Translations under genes and position numbers: made by a program
Source: Megamerina dolium
Taxonomy: Eukaryota; Arthropoda; Insecta; Diptera; Megamerinidae
Direction: 5' to 3'
DNA: 64,000 bases
NCBI GenBank assembly: GCA_963854835.1
Contig: OY978527.1
Span: 29,492,047 to 29,556,046 of the forward strand
Notes under the pieces: model-generated
The model's database searches: none
Seen by the model: only the letters and a program-made list of their open reading frames with translations
Told to the model about the DNA's origin: nothing
Shown here: piece by piece, positions 23,541 through 34,827 of the stretch
How the letters are laid out: every line of letters begins with the position of its first letter
Numbering within the stretch: position 1 is the first letter of the stretch

Positions 23541-24450
23541 CCACTGCAACCAACTAACCATGTTGAAATGTTTTATGAACATTATCTCCCATCACAGCTT
23601 CTTTAATATTTTTTATGGCGACCTACTATATAAGAATTGTATATAATTAAAAGAAACTGTTTAATACTTTTATTCATGTGCATGTGTATATCATTGTGCG
23701 AGACATCATTTGGGATGAATTCAATTTTTCTGATCGTGTTTGAATTTTTAAAGATTTTCAATCAATACTTCGTACAATATAATACATCAAGAACAAAGCA
23801 TCAACATCACTAATACCAAAGCACAACAATTGAGAAAATGTTGATTTCCTCGACTATTGATTTGATGACTTTTGCAAGAGGAATCTACGAAGCACCTTCG
23901 AATTATGTACATAGAGACTTGTCACAATTTTTTGTTTCACTCGGTGTATCGATAACACAAAACAGTGTATTATCGATTCATATATGAATAGAAATAACAG
24001 AAATTTTGGTTTTATACTTTTAGAGGATTCGAAATGTCACATGGTTTTTTTATTAGGATAATTTTTGCGGAAGACGGTGTATAAATTAGTTCATATTATT
24101 TATGTTGTATTTATTTTTCCGGTTGTATTAATATTTTTAGGGATGTGATCTTTCAAAAAGTCATCAATTAAGCGTCACGTAAAAATGGCATTGTATAAAC
24201 AACATTATTTTTGAGATACAATTAATATCGTAAACATTGGGCTACTTTAGTGTCCTAGGCATTTTAATACTCATTTTATAAAGATATATACATAAATAGT
24301 TTAGTAATTATCTCTCCATAATTGTCTACTTTCTTCTATTCTCTTTTTAAAATGTTGTTTATATTGTATATAAATGCACAAAATCTCTTTTAAATATAGA
24401 TTTTAAATTCATATCCTTAATAAAATGAAATGAAATGAAAATGAGATGAG
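23541..24450. other. Unassigned AT-rich DNA
   Basis: Nothing recognised apart from a short imperfect inverted repeat around 23949-23976 (TCGATAACAC ... GTGTATTATCGA), which might be an eroded transposon end. Confidence 0.35.
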
Positions 24451-25020
24451 TTTCATTTCAAAAATATATTTTTTCAAAATAGTCTTCATTTGGCTTAATA
24501 CAATGTATGGCATGGATGATTCCTATCGGAACACTGAGTTTCTGAGAGAAGAGTTACATGGTGACAAATTAGGCGAATATGGAGGGTGTTCAATGCCACA
24601 AGCATTGCATTAATGTGCAATTAAACCCTTTGATTATCTTTCGCGTACCCAGATCGTACTTGTATCATACAATCCTTTTCCATAATCGTTTCAAAACGAC
24701 TAAATAATATTCTTCGGTAACTGTCTGGCCTGCAGATATAAATTATTTGAGGATTAAATTTATCGAATTATAAAAAGTAATCAACAAATTGTATTAAAAA
24801 AATACAATCAAATCGTTATTTAAAAGACATACTGTGTAATAATTGACGCCATACATGACATAGTCAATAGTTTTTGTACCTTGCAAATTTTGTGAGAAGT
24901 TAAATGATCATTATGAAACAGAACCTTATTAAGAATCCATTCACATTAAAGTGACGCATAATATTTAAAAAAATCACGTTAACATTAACTATTGAATAAC
25001 AATAAATACATTTCCAAAGG
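24450..25020 (-). mobile_element. Decayed mariner remnant
   Basis: The - strand reads IEHPPYSPNLSPCN near 24541-24600, which is the third catalytic motif of mariner transposases ('HPPYSPDLAPCD') with Asp replaced by Asn. Flanking residues fit the family weakly. It is a short, old fragment. Confidence 0.55.
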
Positions 25021-25276
25021 AACAGGCTTGATGGCCATCACAAAAAATGCATTCGAGTATTGATAATAAAAATACCTATTTTCAGATTAGAATATTTGTA
25101 AATTAAATTTCCCATTTTTAGTGATTAATTTGTTTTTTTTAAGTATACACTTAACTCATATACTAAGAGGTTCTAAAAGAAAGAAACAATGAAAAAAGGA
25201 GAAGGCTACGAATCTCATCGTCATCAACATTATAAGATACATGGGAAATATCTATATATATTAAAAAAAAATAAAT

Positions 25277-25640
25277 ATGTGGCACTCGGCAATGAGCCCC
25301 AAAGGGCTCATTGGCCGAGCTTCTCTTCCATTACTCTTGTGCGTCTTAAATTTGGACAGTATTAGAAGGGATCTACTTATTTTAGCCGGTTCCGAACGGC
25401 AGAACACTTGTGACATCACTTTTTCTGAGCTTTGTCACAGAATTCTTTTAGAAGCTTTTTCATGGCAAGTTGTTACTGTCGGAAGAATTGCCAATTGCTT
25501 GCCGACAGGTGGGTAACATTCGAAAGAAAAATCTTATCGATATATATTAAATTTTGTTATGCATCAGCCGGGGATTGAACCACGACCTACAGATCAGAAG
25601 GCGAACACACTAACCACTGAGCTACGGCACCCACATCTAT
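25277..25640 (-). mobile_element. tRNA-derived SINE, full-length copy
   Basis: On the - strand the head is a tRNA-like RNA polymerase III promoter: box A TAGCTCAGTGG (25614-25624) and box B GGTTCAATCC (25572-25581). The body is shared with four other copies in this window (TGTCGGCAAGCAATTGGCAA, a CTCTGTGACAAAGCTCAGAAA-like block, CGGAACCGGCTAAAATAAG). The 3' end contains a strong hairpin (CTCGGCAATGAGCCC / GGGCTCATTGGCCGAG, 25283-25321) and a T/A-rich tail. Confidence 0.85.
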
Positions 25641-26167
25641 ATATATCTATATATATTACATCTATATATATTACTATATTAAAAAAAAAAATTTTTTTTA
25701 CGTACCTTACGACGTTATTGCTACAATTTCCTATACGATACTATGTTCAAGAAACGTTAAATAAATATTATGGTTCAACTACCCACCAACGTAAAACCGC
25801 AGACCATGTCAGTTGACACGATCTATCTTATGGGAGTGTCGTGTTAATGAAAACTTACCACCGCATGACGGTGACGTACCCGTTGCCTGTAGTGGAGAGA
25901 ATAAAAAGCAATTTGTATGTTCTTACGTACGGCAAGTACGTACGGGCGCTACGTAGGTGGCTAGTTGAATCATTAGTCTTATAAGGAAAGAACTGAGTAA
26001 GCAGTTATATGTATTTAGCAAATCTTAGATCGAAAATCGATTATACGATGTATTAGAAGCATAAATTTATTAATCGTCGTAGCAACGAAAGTCTTATAGC
26101 AAGATATATTTCTATAAAAACAGAGTGTATTTATGTGTATATTTGGGAATATTTACTATATGCGATA
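25641..26167. other. Unassigned AT-rich DNA
   Basis: Short TA-rich repeats at 25635-25680 follow the SINE; otherwise nothing recognised. Confidence 0.4.
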
Positions 26168-26169
26168 TA

Positions 26170-27471
26170 TAGTATGTCAAGAATGAGTTTACACATTGAA
26201 AAAAAAATTTAAATTTTCAACTTTCTTAGCCAAAAACATTAACTTTTATTTCCATATACACATTTTTTTTTATTAGTTACAGATATTTACAGTATTTATA
26301 AAAGATTCATGAACAGAAATTGCAAGTTCTACGCAAAAGAAAAGAAAAATACAACAAAAAGAAATATTACTCAATTTTACAAGTGTCAAGAAACTCTTCA
26401 CAATCGATACAAAGTTTTTTTTATAATATTTATTAGTTAAAATTTGATCAAGTAAAATATTTAGTATTTAGTATGGCCACCTTTAGCATCTTTCACGGAT
26501 TGTAGGCGTTTATTCATAGAATAAACCAATTTTTTAGGTCATAATTGCTCGATATATTTTGTCACTCTTCCAATATAGCAGTTTTAAGTGCTGTACGGTT
26601 TTTAGGTTGCCTTTTAGCCACTTTTTTTTTAAGTAGACCCACAGATTTTCAATAGGGTTAAGGTCTGGACTTTGGGCTGATGTATCCATAACTTTACCGC
26701 AGTTATAAAGAAGCCACAGTCGCACCCTACTCGCCTTATGCATTTTATGATTAAATGACTCTTCAAAATGCCTAAATAATGTTGTGCGTCCATGGTTGAC
26801 TCTATAAAAGCCAATTCTCCTACCCCTCTGCTTGAGATACATCCCCAAATCATAATGGACATTTTTCCAAATTTAACAGTAGGATTTATGAGTCGATTTT
26901 CGAAAGCTGTCGGTCCATCGTTGTAATACATCATTTTTGTCTCGTCACAGAATATTACGTCGTCCCAATATTCATGAGGTTTAGAAATGAGCCTTGAGGC
27001 GAAGGAGAAACGTCTTTCAATATGTTGTGCTGATAGCAGCGGCTTCTTACGAGCAACTCTTGATGAGTATTTGTTTCTCAGTATCGCCTGTCGTACAGTT
27101 TCATGGGCAACCACTATACCACACTCTTCCTTGAGTGTTTCCGCAAGCGTTCTGGTCGAAATTTGTGAATTTTTGTGCAATTCCCTCATCATTAAGCGCT
27201 TTGCCCGATCAGTAATTTTAAGCTTAGGGCCACCTCCACACTTTGTCTTCAAGTGTTGCATAAAGGAATTAAAAAAAATTGTTGTGAAGAGTTTCTTGAC
27301 ACTTGGAAAATTGAGTAAAATTTCTTTTTGTTGTATTTTTATTTTCTTTTGCGTAGAACTTGCAATTTTTTTCATGAATCTTTTATAAATACTGTAAATA
27401 TCTGTAACTGTTTTTGGCTACGTTGAAAATTTGATTTTTTTTCAATGTGTAAACTCATTCTTGACATACTG
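26170..27471 (-). mobile_element. Tc1-like element with long inverted repeats
   Basis: A 1302-bp element flanked by TA (26168-26169 and 27472-27473). Its outer inverted repeats are almost perfect (AGTATGTCAAGAATGAGTTT), and the complementarity extends inward for roughly 190-230 bp (26170-26400 against 27280-27471). The left arm has a 38-bp insertion (about 26241-26278). Long inverted repeats recall the Minos/Bari-type Tc1 elements. The single gene is broken. Confidence 0.88.
26534..27375 (-). pseudogene. Tc1-like transposase, internally deleted
   Basis: The N-terminal frame (27375 to about 26755) has the paired DNA-binding helices (KLKITDRAKRLMMRELHKNS, CGIVVAHETVRQAILRN) and the first catalytic Asp in VIFCDETKMMYY. 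After ILKSHLI the frame shifts. The frame 26848-26534 continues with KASRVRLWLLYNCGKVMDTS and the catalytic Glu block SPDLNPIENLW. The segment between, which in Tc1 proteins holds the second Asp (usual 'QQDNDPKH'), is missing. So about 20 codons including a catalytic residue are deleted. Confidence 0.85.
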
Positions 27472-27473
27472 TA

Positions 27474-27826
27474 AGTAAATTTACCAATAAATGCTGGCAG
27501 CTCATTTTTGACATTGTTTTGTCTGTTTACAGAAATAAGTATTAGCGTTTTCCTAAAAAAAAAATTGAATACATTTTTGCCTAATTTTATTTTTATATAA
27601 CACATTTTTGTAGATGATCCTTTTTTTAGGTATGTTGCCATCAGACAAATGAAAATTATTTGAGAACAACATTTTTTTGTTTAAAAAGAAAACGTTTACA
27701 GGGTTTCTCACTAAAACTAAAGACCGTTTTTTTAAATTGTAATATACATTATATTATCTCTCAAAAGCAACAGTATACTTGTGATTTGTATTTTTTATAG
27801 CTGTTCTTAGTTAAATTTGGAAATAT
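27474..27826. other. Unassigned AT-rich DNA
   Basis: Nothing recognised between the Tc1-like element and the RTE insertion. Confidence 0.4.
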
Positions 27827-27840
27827 GTTATGGGATATGT

Positions 27841-30800
27841 GGTCTGGTGGTGTTTTCGCAAGGTAACGTGTCTAACTGCCTCAACCAGGTGGGGCTAGCG
27901 CAATCCTTGTTGAACTCATCGCAAGTCAACTCACTGGCTGTCATGTAGTTTGATCTGAGCGCTATGTGATGATACCTTTATTTGTTAATGAGGGGTAGTC
28001 ATATAGCTTGCTCTGCTTACTCTGTGATGGCGCTTTCATTATTATTAATGGGGGCCCTCCATGTGGCGACCACCGGGCAACGTCTTGCTGGCACCCGCTG
28101 GGAGGCGGCTGAAGTGAGTGGCGAAAATCTCCTCGGTTAGAGGTTGTGCGTTGGGTTTGGGACCCGCCACATAAAAAACCCCTCCAATGAAAAAAACAAA
28201 TATGCCTCGGAGAAGGACTACCGTTTTTGTTGATGACCCCCGCAAACGAAAAAAGGATCACGATTTACGGATATGCACCTGGAATGTCCGATCCCTTTAT
28301 AGGGAGGGTGCCTCTATCCAGCTGGTTGATGTCCTCGAAAAATACAGAGCTGACATCACCGCTCTCCAGGAAATGCGATGGACAGGACAGGGCTGCTCCA
28401 AAAGAGCGTCCTGTGACATCTACTACAGTTGCCATGCTGAAAGGCACGAATTAGGATGTGGATTTTTGGTCAGCAAGAGACTACGACATCTTGTCTTGCA
28501 GTTCACGCCTGTGAACGAACGGCTGGCCACAATCCGCATCAAGGCAAAATTTTTCAACATCAGCCTTATATGTGCCCACGCTCCGACGGATGAGAAGGAC
28601 AATGTGACCAAGGAGAGCTTCTTTCAGCGCCTCGAAGAAGCTTATGACCGCTGCCCCCGCCACGATATCAAAATCGTGCTTGGCGACTTTAATGCCAGGG
28701 TGGGCAAGGAAGGTACCTTCGGTCCAACTGTCGGAAAATTCAGCCTCCACCAAAACACCTCCGATAACGGAATGAGGCTGATTGACTTCGCCGCAGCACG
28801 AAACATGGTAATTGGTGGTACCAGATTCCAGCATCTCGACATCCACAAAGCGACATGGCTGTCTCCAGATCATCGTACAAGAAACCAAATTGATCATGTG
28901 TTGATTGACGGAAGGCATGCTTCCAGTGTGATGGACGTGAAGTCGATCCGTGGTGCCAACATCGACTCGGATCACTACCTTGTTGCAGCTAAGGTGCGCA
29001 CACGCTTATGTGTCGCAAATAACAAGAGAAGTCCCACACAGAGAAAGCTCGACGTCAGTAAGCTGCAATCACCAGAGACAGCAGATGCATTTTCCACTCG
29101 ACTATCGGATCTGCTTATGCAGAACACTCCCCCACTTGATGATACATGCGCACGGTGGACACATATATCCCACTCCATGACTACTGCTGCCGAGGAGGTA
29201 ATCGGTTACTACCGGCCTCTGAGGAATGAGTGGTATGATCAGGAGTGTCGCGACGCTACCGCAGAGAAAGACGCCGCCTACAGAAAAACCCTGCGTGCAG
29301 GCGTAACGCGAGCTGTTAAGGAGCGGTATAGAGAGAAAAGGAGTGCAGAGAGACGTCTTTTCAGGCGCAAGAAGAGGGAGTTGGAAAGACGCGAGTGTGA
29401 GGAGATAGAGATGTGTACCGACAAGAATGAGACTCGAAAATTCTTTGAAAAGATCAAGCGCCTGAGTGGAGGTTTAAATCCCGGAGCCTCTTCTTGTCGT
29501 GATGGAAATGGGAATCTGGTTACGGATGTCCAGAGTGTACTGAGCCTATGGAGGGAACACTTCTCCACGTTACTGAATGGCGATGCTACGAACAATTCCG
29601 CCAGTGGAGGAGAATGCCCGATAACCCCAATTACAGATGATGGTGTTGATGTTCCACCACCCGACTATGACGAGGTTGAAACGGCCATTTTAAGGCTGAA
29701 GAACAACAAAGCTGCAGGTGCTGATGGCCTGCCTGCCGAGTTGTTTAAGACCGGAGGCGATGAGCTGCTCACCCGCATGCACCAGCTCATAAGCAGAATA
29801 TGGTCGGATGAAAGCATGCCTGATGATTGGAGGCTCAGTGTTCTCTGTCCTGTACATAAAAAAGGAGACCCCACAATTTGCGCCAAATACCGTGGAATAA
29901 GTCTCCTGAGCATCGCGTACAAGGTTCTATCGAGCGTACTGTGTGAAAGATTGAAGCCTATGCTCAGCAACCTGATTGGACCTTATCAGTGTGGCTTCAG
30001 ACCTGGTAAATCCACCATCGACCAGATTTTCACACTGCGCCAAATCCTGGAGAAGACCCAAGAAAAACAGATCGACACACACCACCTATTTGTTGATTAT
30101 AAAGCCGCTTTCGACAGTCCGGTAAGGGATTACCTCTACGCAACAATGTCTGAGTTCGGTATTCCTGCAAAGCTCATTCGACTTTGTAGAATGACACTGC
30201 ATAACTCCCGTTGTGCAGTGAAAATTGGGAAGGACCTCTCCGCACCGTTTAATACCGAACGGGGTTTCAGACAAGGTGATTCGTTATCGTGCGACTTCTT
30301 CAATCTTATTATGGAGAAAATAATACGAGCTGCTGATCTACGACATAATGGCACTATCTTCAACAAAAGTGTCATGCTGTTAGCGTATGCCGACGATATT
30401 GACATAATCGGCATGAACACGCGAGCAGTCAGTGCAGCATTCTCAGAGTTGGAAAGAGAGTCGCGTCGGATGGGTCTCACGGTGAACGAGGGCAAGACGA
30501 AGTATCTAGTGTCAACAAACAAAGAGTCCCGGCGTCTTGGACAGCACGTCACTGTTGACAACTACGCTTTTGAAGTAGTAAGGGACTTTGTCTATCTTGG
30601 AACCAGCATTAACAGCAGTAATGACGTCAGCTTGGAGATCATGCGTAGGATAACTCTTGCTAACAGGTGTTACTTTGGGCTGAGTAAGCAATTGAGAAGT
30701 CGAGCCCTCTCTCGAAGAACGAAAACTACACTCTACAAGTCTCTCATCATGCCTGTCCTAACATATGGCGCTGAAGCCTGGACAATTTCCACCTCGGATG

Positions 30801-31215
30801 AGCGAATACTTGGAGTTTTCGAGAGAAAAGTCCTACGCAAGATCTTTGGACCTATTTGCGTTGGTGGCGAGTACCGAATAAGGTACAACCATGAGCTGTA
30901 CGAGCTGTATGCCGATATTGACATAGTAAAGCGCATCAAAATCCAGCGGCTGCGCTGGCTAGGTCATGTCGAGCGAATGGAAGAACACGCTCCAGCTAAG
31001 AAGGTGTTATATTCGGAACCCGCTGGAGGACGACGCAAAAGAGGAAGACCAAACCTCCGGTGGAAAGACCAAGTACTGGAGAACCTGACGGCGCTTGGAA
31101 TTTCTAACTGGCGCCAGCTAGCGAAGAACAGAGATGACTGGCGAAGCATATTATTTTCGGCCTAAATCGATATTCGGTTGTTATGGCCACATAAGTAAGT
31201 AAGTAAGTAAGTAAG
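27841..31215 (+). mobile_element. Full-length intact RTE-type LINE
   Basis: A complete non-LTR retrotransposon of about 3.37 kb: a 5' untranslated region (27841-28186), one long ORF, a very short 3' UTR and a (TAAG)n tail at about 31191-31215. It is flanked by a perfect 14-bp direct repeat, GTTATGGGATATGT, at 27827-27840 and 31215-31228 (the first G may belong to the tail), the target-site duplication. Short tandem tails and a single endonuclease-RT ORF are typical of the RTE clade. An identical-looking truncated copy is at 2313-3814, and decayed relatives are at 34828, 45990 and 57713. Confidence 0.92.
28187..31165 (+). CDS. RTE endonuclease-reverse transcriptase, intact
   Basis: 992 residues, uninterrupted; Met-6 (MPRRRTT) is an alternative start. 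Residues about 28-265 form an apurinic-type endonuclease: ICTWNVRSL, LQEMRWTG with the catalytic Glu, LGDFNARVG at about 165, and IDSDHYLVAA at about 260. Residues about 500-780 form the reverse transcriptase: KAAGADGLPAELFK, YRGISLLS, CGFRPGKSTIDQ, LFVDYKAAFDS, RQGDSLSCDFF and YADDIDIIG at about 732. A C-terminal WLGHVERM region follows. All catalytic residues are present, so the protein could be active. Close relatives in insect genomes are often misannotated as 'craniofacial development protein 2-like'. Confidence 0.93.
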   Translation: MKKTNMPRRRTTVFVDDPRKRKKDHDLRICTWNVRSLYREGASIQLVDVLEKYRADITALQEMRWTGQGCSKRASCDIYYSCHAERHELGCGFLVSKRLRHLVLQFTPVNERLATIRIKAKFFNISLICAHAPTDEKDNVTKESFFQRLEEAYDRCPRHDIKIVLGDFNARVGKEGTFGPTVGKFSLHQNTSDNGMRLIDFAAARNMVIGGTRFQHLDIHKATWLSPDHRTRNQIDHVLIDGRHASSVMDVKSIRGANIDSDHYLVAAKVRTRLCVANNKRSPTQRKLDVSKLQSPETADAFSTRLSDLLMQNTPPLDDTCARWTHISHSMTTAAEEVIGYYRPLRNEWYDQECRDATAEKDAAYRKTLRAGVTRAVKERYREKRSAERRLFRRKKRELERRECEEIEMCTDKNETRKFFEKIKRLSGGLNPGASSCRDGNGNLVTDVQSVLSLWREHFSTLLNGDATNNSASGGECPITPITDDGVDVPPPDYDEVETAILRLKNNKAAGADGLPAELFKTGGDELLTRMHQLISRIWSDESMPDDWRLSVLCPVHKKGDPTICAKYRGISLLSIAYKVLSSVLCERLKPMLSNLIGPYQCGFRPGKSTIDQIFTLRQILEKTQEKQIDTHHLFVDYKAAFDSPVRDYLYATMSEFGIPAKLIRLCRMTLHNSRCAVKIGKDLSAPFNTERGFRQGDSLSCDFFNLIMEKIIRAADLRHNGTIFNKSVMLLAYADDIDIIGMNTRAVSAAFSELERESRRMGLTVNEGKTKYLVSTNKESRRLGQHVTVDNYAFEVVRDFVYLGTSINSSNDVSLEIMRRITLANRCYFGLSKQLRSRALSRRTKTTLYKSLIMPVLTYGAEAWTISTSDERILGVFERKVLRKIFGPICVGGEYRIRYNHELYELYADIDIVKRIKIQRLRWLGHVERMEEHAPAKKVLYSEPAGGRRKRGRPNLRWKDQVLENLTALGISNWRQLAKNRDDWRSILFSA

Positions 31216-31228
31216 TTATGGGATATGT

Positions 31229-33890
31229 AAAACTTAATGATAATGCAATAGTGAAATATCGATAATTGTGCTATAAGGCTATATTTATTGTGCAAAATTA
31301 TATTTTTAGTTTTACACCAACGAGCATCAGCATTTAGATATGTCTGAGTATAATTTTCCAGTAATCAAATGCAGTTTTTATACTCTCTGACGTCTGACTT
31401 ATATTTAAAACAAAAACGACATTTTTAAATATTGCTAAATTTAATGTTAAAGATTTTGTGGTGAACTGATATATATTGTTTGAAGGATATGATTAACCTT
31501 TGATATTGTGAATGTGAATTGGTCATAACGGCATTATTTTACATCGGTCCAGAACCATACCGTGGGATTCCATGGTTTCCCACCAGCTCACTCATTGAGA
31601 ACTTGTCAAAATACCTTTGAAACTTTTAATGGAACAATCCAACGGGTCCGACAGTACAAACACAGGGTCCTAAAGTCCTACAGTATAAAACAAACATGAT
31701 TTAAGATTGCTCATAGGCTACTTCTTAGGCCATCACACGCTCAGATATCAAAATTTGTTCTACTTGGAAAACAACGATCGTCTTAGTATATGCTTTGCCA
31801 CCGCCACAAGCTCGCGTTAGAGGGAAAATATTGAGCACACCTCTCTTCCGTAGGCCTGATTTTAAATTAGCTTCAGCAAAGGACACCAGTTAGTCGTTTG
31901 CCTCAACTGGTGTCTATTTTTTTTTAAGAACAAAATACATTTCAGGTCGCATTGCTTGAGCTTTGGATTTCACTCATGAAATTGTCGCCAGCAGAGTTCT
32001 ATGAATTTCCATAAATTAAATTAAGTGAAAATAATGAAGTATATTCATTCTCCATACCGGCAGTAACCAATGAGCTTTGTATCATCACATCACAGGAATT
32101 ATTACTCGATATGTTTGTTGCTATTCACATCGGTTCGTTAAATTTATTGAGTGCAATTACATGGTACTTAAATATTCCATATTTCTTTGTATGATGTTAA
32201 TAAAAATGTTCGATATCTCCAAAAATATGAAATATTTGGCAGCTATAGCATACACTTCCATACATATGTATGGATATTTTTTTTTCGTAGAGGTAAAATA
32301 CGTACTTACACTATAAGATTTAATACGAATTCTAGTCAATGGTGGAATCTCTATTAATTATCTTTGTGACAAATTTAAAGTAAATATGGGTCAATAGGAG
32401 ATTCGATTAATATCTTCATATTTTACTTATTAGAAATTAGAAAATTTGCACAAGATATTAATTTACTATTGTATCCGAATTATCGTTATGATTACAATGG
32501 TCTTATCCGACTATAACCAAAGAACGTTAGTTATCTGTTTAATTCATACATTTGCTAACAATTCATTAATGTTTATTATTATTATTATTTATTTCTGTAC
32601 CTCTCTTTTTAGTATTAAGTATATGTATCTATATTCATAAAAATTTAACAATAACATAAAAAACAATAATGAAAAGAATAATTTTACGATTAAAATTAAA
32701 TCAAATAATAAATTCGTAATTACCTACTATTTGTATAGGATATTAATTACATACACAAATATTGTCATATTGTATTATACGAGTAATACCTACTCATTCA
32801 TATAATTATTAATATTAATGTTTAATAATTAGTACTTATTATAATTAAATTTAAAATAATGATAATAAAATGAATAATGATTTAAACGTTTTTTGATTGT
32901 TTGGTACTAAGAATAGATTAACTACTCGATGTTGTGTTATTTCGAGAAATTTTGTATGTAAAAGATATTCAATATTATTAGTAAGTATATCTAAATTTCT
33001 GCAACCGCAATGGAACGCTTAAACATTGCCATTTTATAGTTCGAGAGTAAGGGCAACAATTGGCTTTAGATTAACCGGTTAATTTCTGATTATTATTTGA
33101 TCGGTTATGACTTCTCCAATATTTTTTATCTTCCAAATGCAAATTTTTAACGTTCTGAAAATATATTTTGTATTTTGTTGCAGAAGATTTATTTTCAAAG
33201 ATTTCCTCGATAAATTCCTCAGCACAATAATAATCACGGCATTAAGTTTGTTGTTATTTTTCTTTCTGCTTCGTAGAAGATAGCATAACAAAACATTGCG
33301 GTGAAAGTAATTCATTCATTCATTAATGGGTTCAAAGAAGAATACATTTTTGAGTCCTTGAGAAATCTACATACAAGATTTTATGCCGTTTCAGCTGAAG
33401 TTTAAAAGAAAATGTGAAAATGTAGTACACTCAAGCAAGCAAGGGCAGAATTTTCTTTTGTAATCAATTTACTTTCTGGTCTGCTGATCTGGGTGTAGCC
33501 ACGTCGTGAAGCGGATATCGAGCTAAGTTGATCATTTTCATTCAGCATTTGACACAAAATTTCGGAACAGCTGGACCAAAAGTACCTTTGCTACCCAATT
33601 CGGCAATAAAGTTGCCGAGACGGGGCAGGGATGTTGATCATAAACTTATTTAAGCATGACCACTTATTTAAGCGCTGACCGAATTTCTGATCCTCTATCT
33701 CAGTCTATTGATACTAAAGAAGTTCATTCATTCCACTATATGCAGTTTATCCGCATAGTTACTTGTACATTCCAAATTTTTGAGGTTTTAATTTCAAATT
33801 TCACTCATACTATCGCTTTATGAATGTGATTGAATTTATGAATCTCAAACTCGAAATAACACTAAAATTGTGATCAGTAAATCTTTTTAC
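31229..33890. other. Unassigned AT-rich DNA
   Basis: No supported gene. The part from 32540 to 32900 is extremely AT-rich with ATT repeats. Short open frames here lack motifs and are composition-driven. Confidence 0.45.
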
Positions 33891-33892
33891 AG

Positions 33893-34235
33893 CTACTGCC
33901 GGGTAGCTGTAGCTCAGTGGTTAGTGCGTTGGTCTTCTGACCTGTAGGTGGGTTCAATCCCCGACTGAAGCACAACTTTAATATGGAAAAGATTTTCCTT
34001 TCGAACGGTAACCACGTATCGGCAATTCTTCCGGTAGTAACAACTTGCAATGAATAAGTTTCTAAAAGAACTCTGTGACAAAGCTAAAAAAAATGATGTC
34101 GCAAGGGTTCTACCATTCGGAACCTGCTAAAATAAGTTACTTCTAATACTGTCCAAAAATTTAACATCCACAACAGTATTGGAACGGAGGCTCGGTCAAA
34201 GTGCCACTTTATTTCATCTTTTTTTTTTTATAAAT
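33893..34235 (+). mobile_element. tRNA-derived SINE, full-length copy
   Basis: The best-preserved + strand copy. Box A TAGCTCAGTGG is at 33910-33920 and box B GGTTCAATCC at 33951-33960, 30 nt apart, as in tRNA genes. The body (GAAGCACAACTTTAATATGG, CCGGTAGTAACAACTTGC, CTGTGACAAAGCTAAAAAAA, GGAACCTGCTAAAATAAG, CAACAGTATTGGAACGGAGG) is shared with the other copies. It ends in CGGTCAAAGTGCCAC and a T-rich tail. The tRNA part does not fold into a convincing complete tRNA, so this is not a tRNA gene. Confidence 0.85.
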
Positions 34236-34827
34236 GAAGGTGTTTTAAATTTAAGAAATATTGCGAAACCTGCACATTTTTAGATGGTATTACGTAGATG
34301 GTATTAAGTTCCAATTGGATCCTACAAGAAGATAATCATCCTTAAATCGCAATTATGTTTGCAGAGTTTGGAAATAACAAAATGATATAGAAATCTAAGA
34401 TTGGATATCACAGAGTATCGACGCTAATGACCTTAAAGAAGTGTGGATACTTATGGAGGGTGAATTTTTTTAGAAAATTGTATGGATCCAAGTCCAATCT
34501 TATCTAATATGTTCGAAAATTGAGTAAAAGTTGCACTAGAAGATGTACATCTCAGCTGATGGTAACTAAATTCGAGGAAACTTTTCGAGGAAATTGTCGA
34601 TGGTTTCGAATGAATAATTTCATATTTCATTTTTTTTTTCGTTCTTAAAAAAAAAATATGTTTGTGTGGAGGCACGGTACAAAGCTCATATGTACCTATG
34701 TACAATTTTTAAATTTTGTTATAATTTATAGCTCTTCTATATCGTATATTTGGTATATTGGTCAATTGGAGTTTTGCTTCATTTTCTTCTTATAGTAAAA
34801 AGTTAATTTTTTCCCTTTGTAATGTAA

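Noticed and set aside
23940..23980. TATCGATA (DRE-like) promoter element
   Set aside because: Isolated site within an eroded inverted repeat, with no gene start nearby.
28481..31149. Several antisense frames across the RTE ORF
   Set aside because: They are shadows of the intact + strand retrotransposon ORF; the same shadows recur over the truncated copy at 2349-3848.
31150..31216. SINE and RTE sharing a 3' end
   Set aside because: Only GCCACATA is common to both tails, which is too short to claim a LINE/SINE partnership.
33900..33970. A tRNA gene
   Set aside because: Boxes A and B are present but the cloverleaf is incomplete and the sequence continues into a repeated body, so it is a SINE head.
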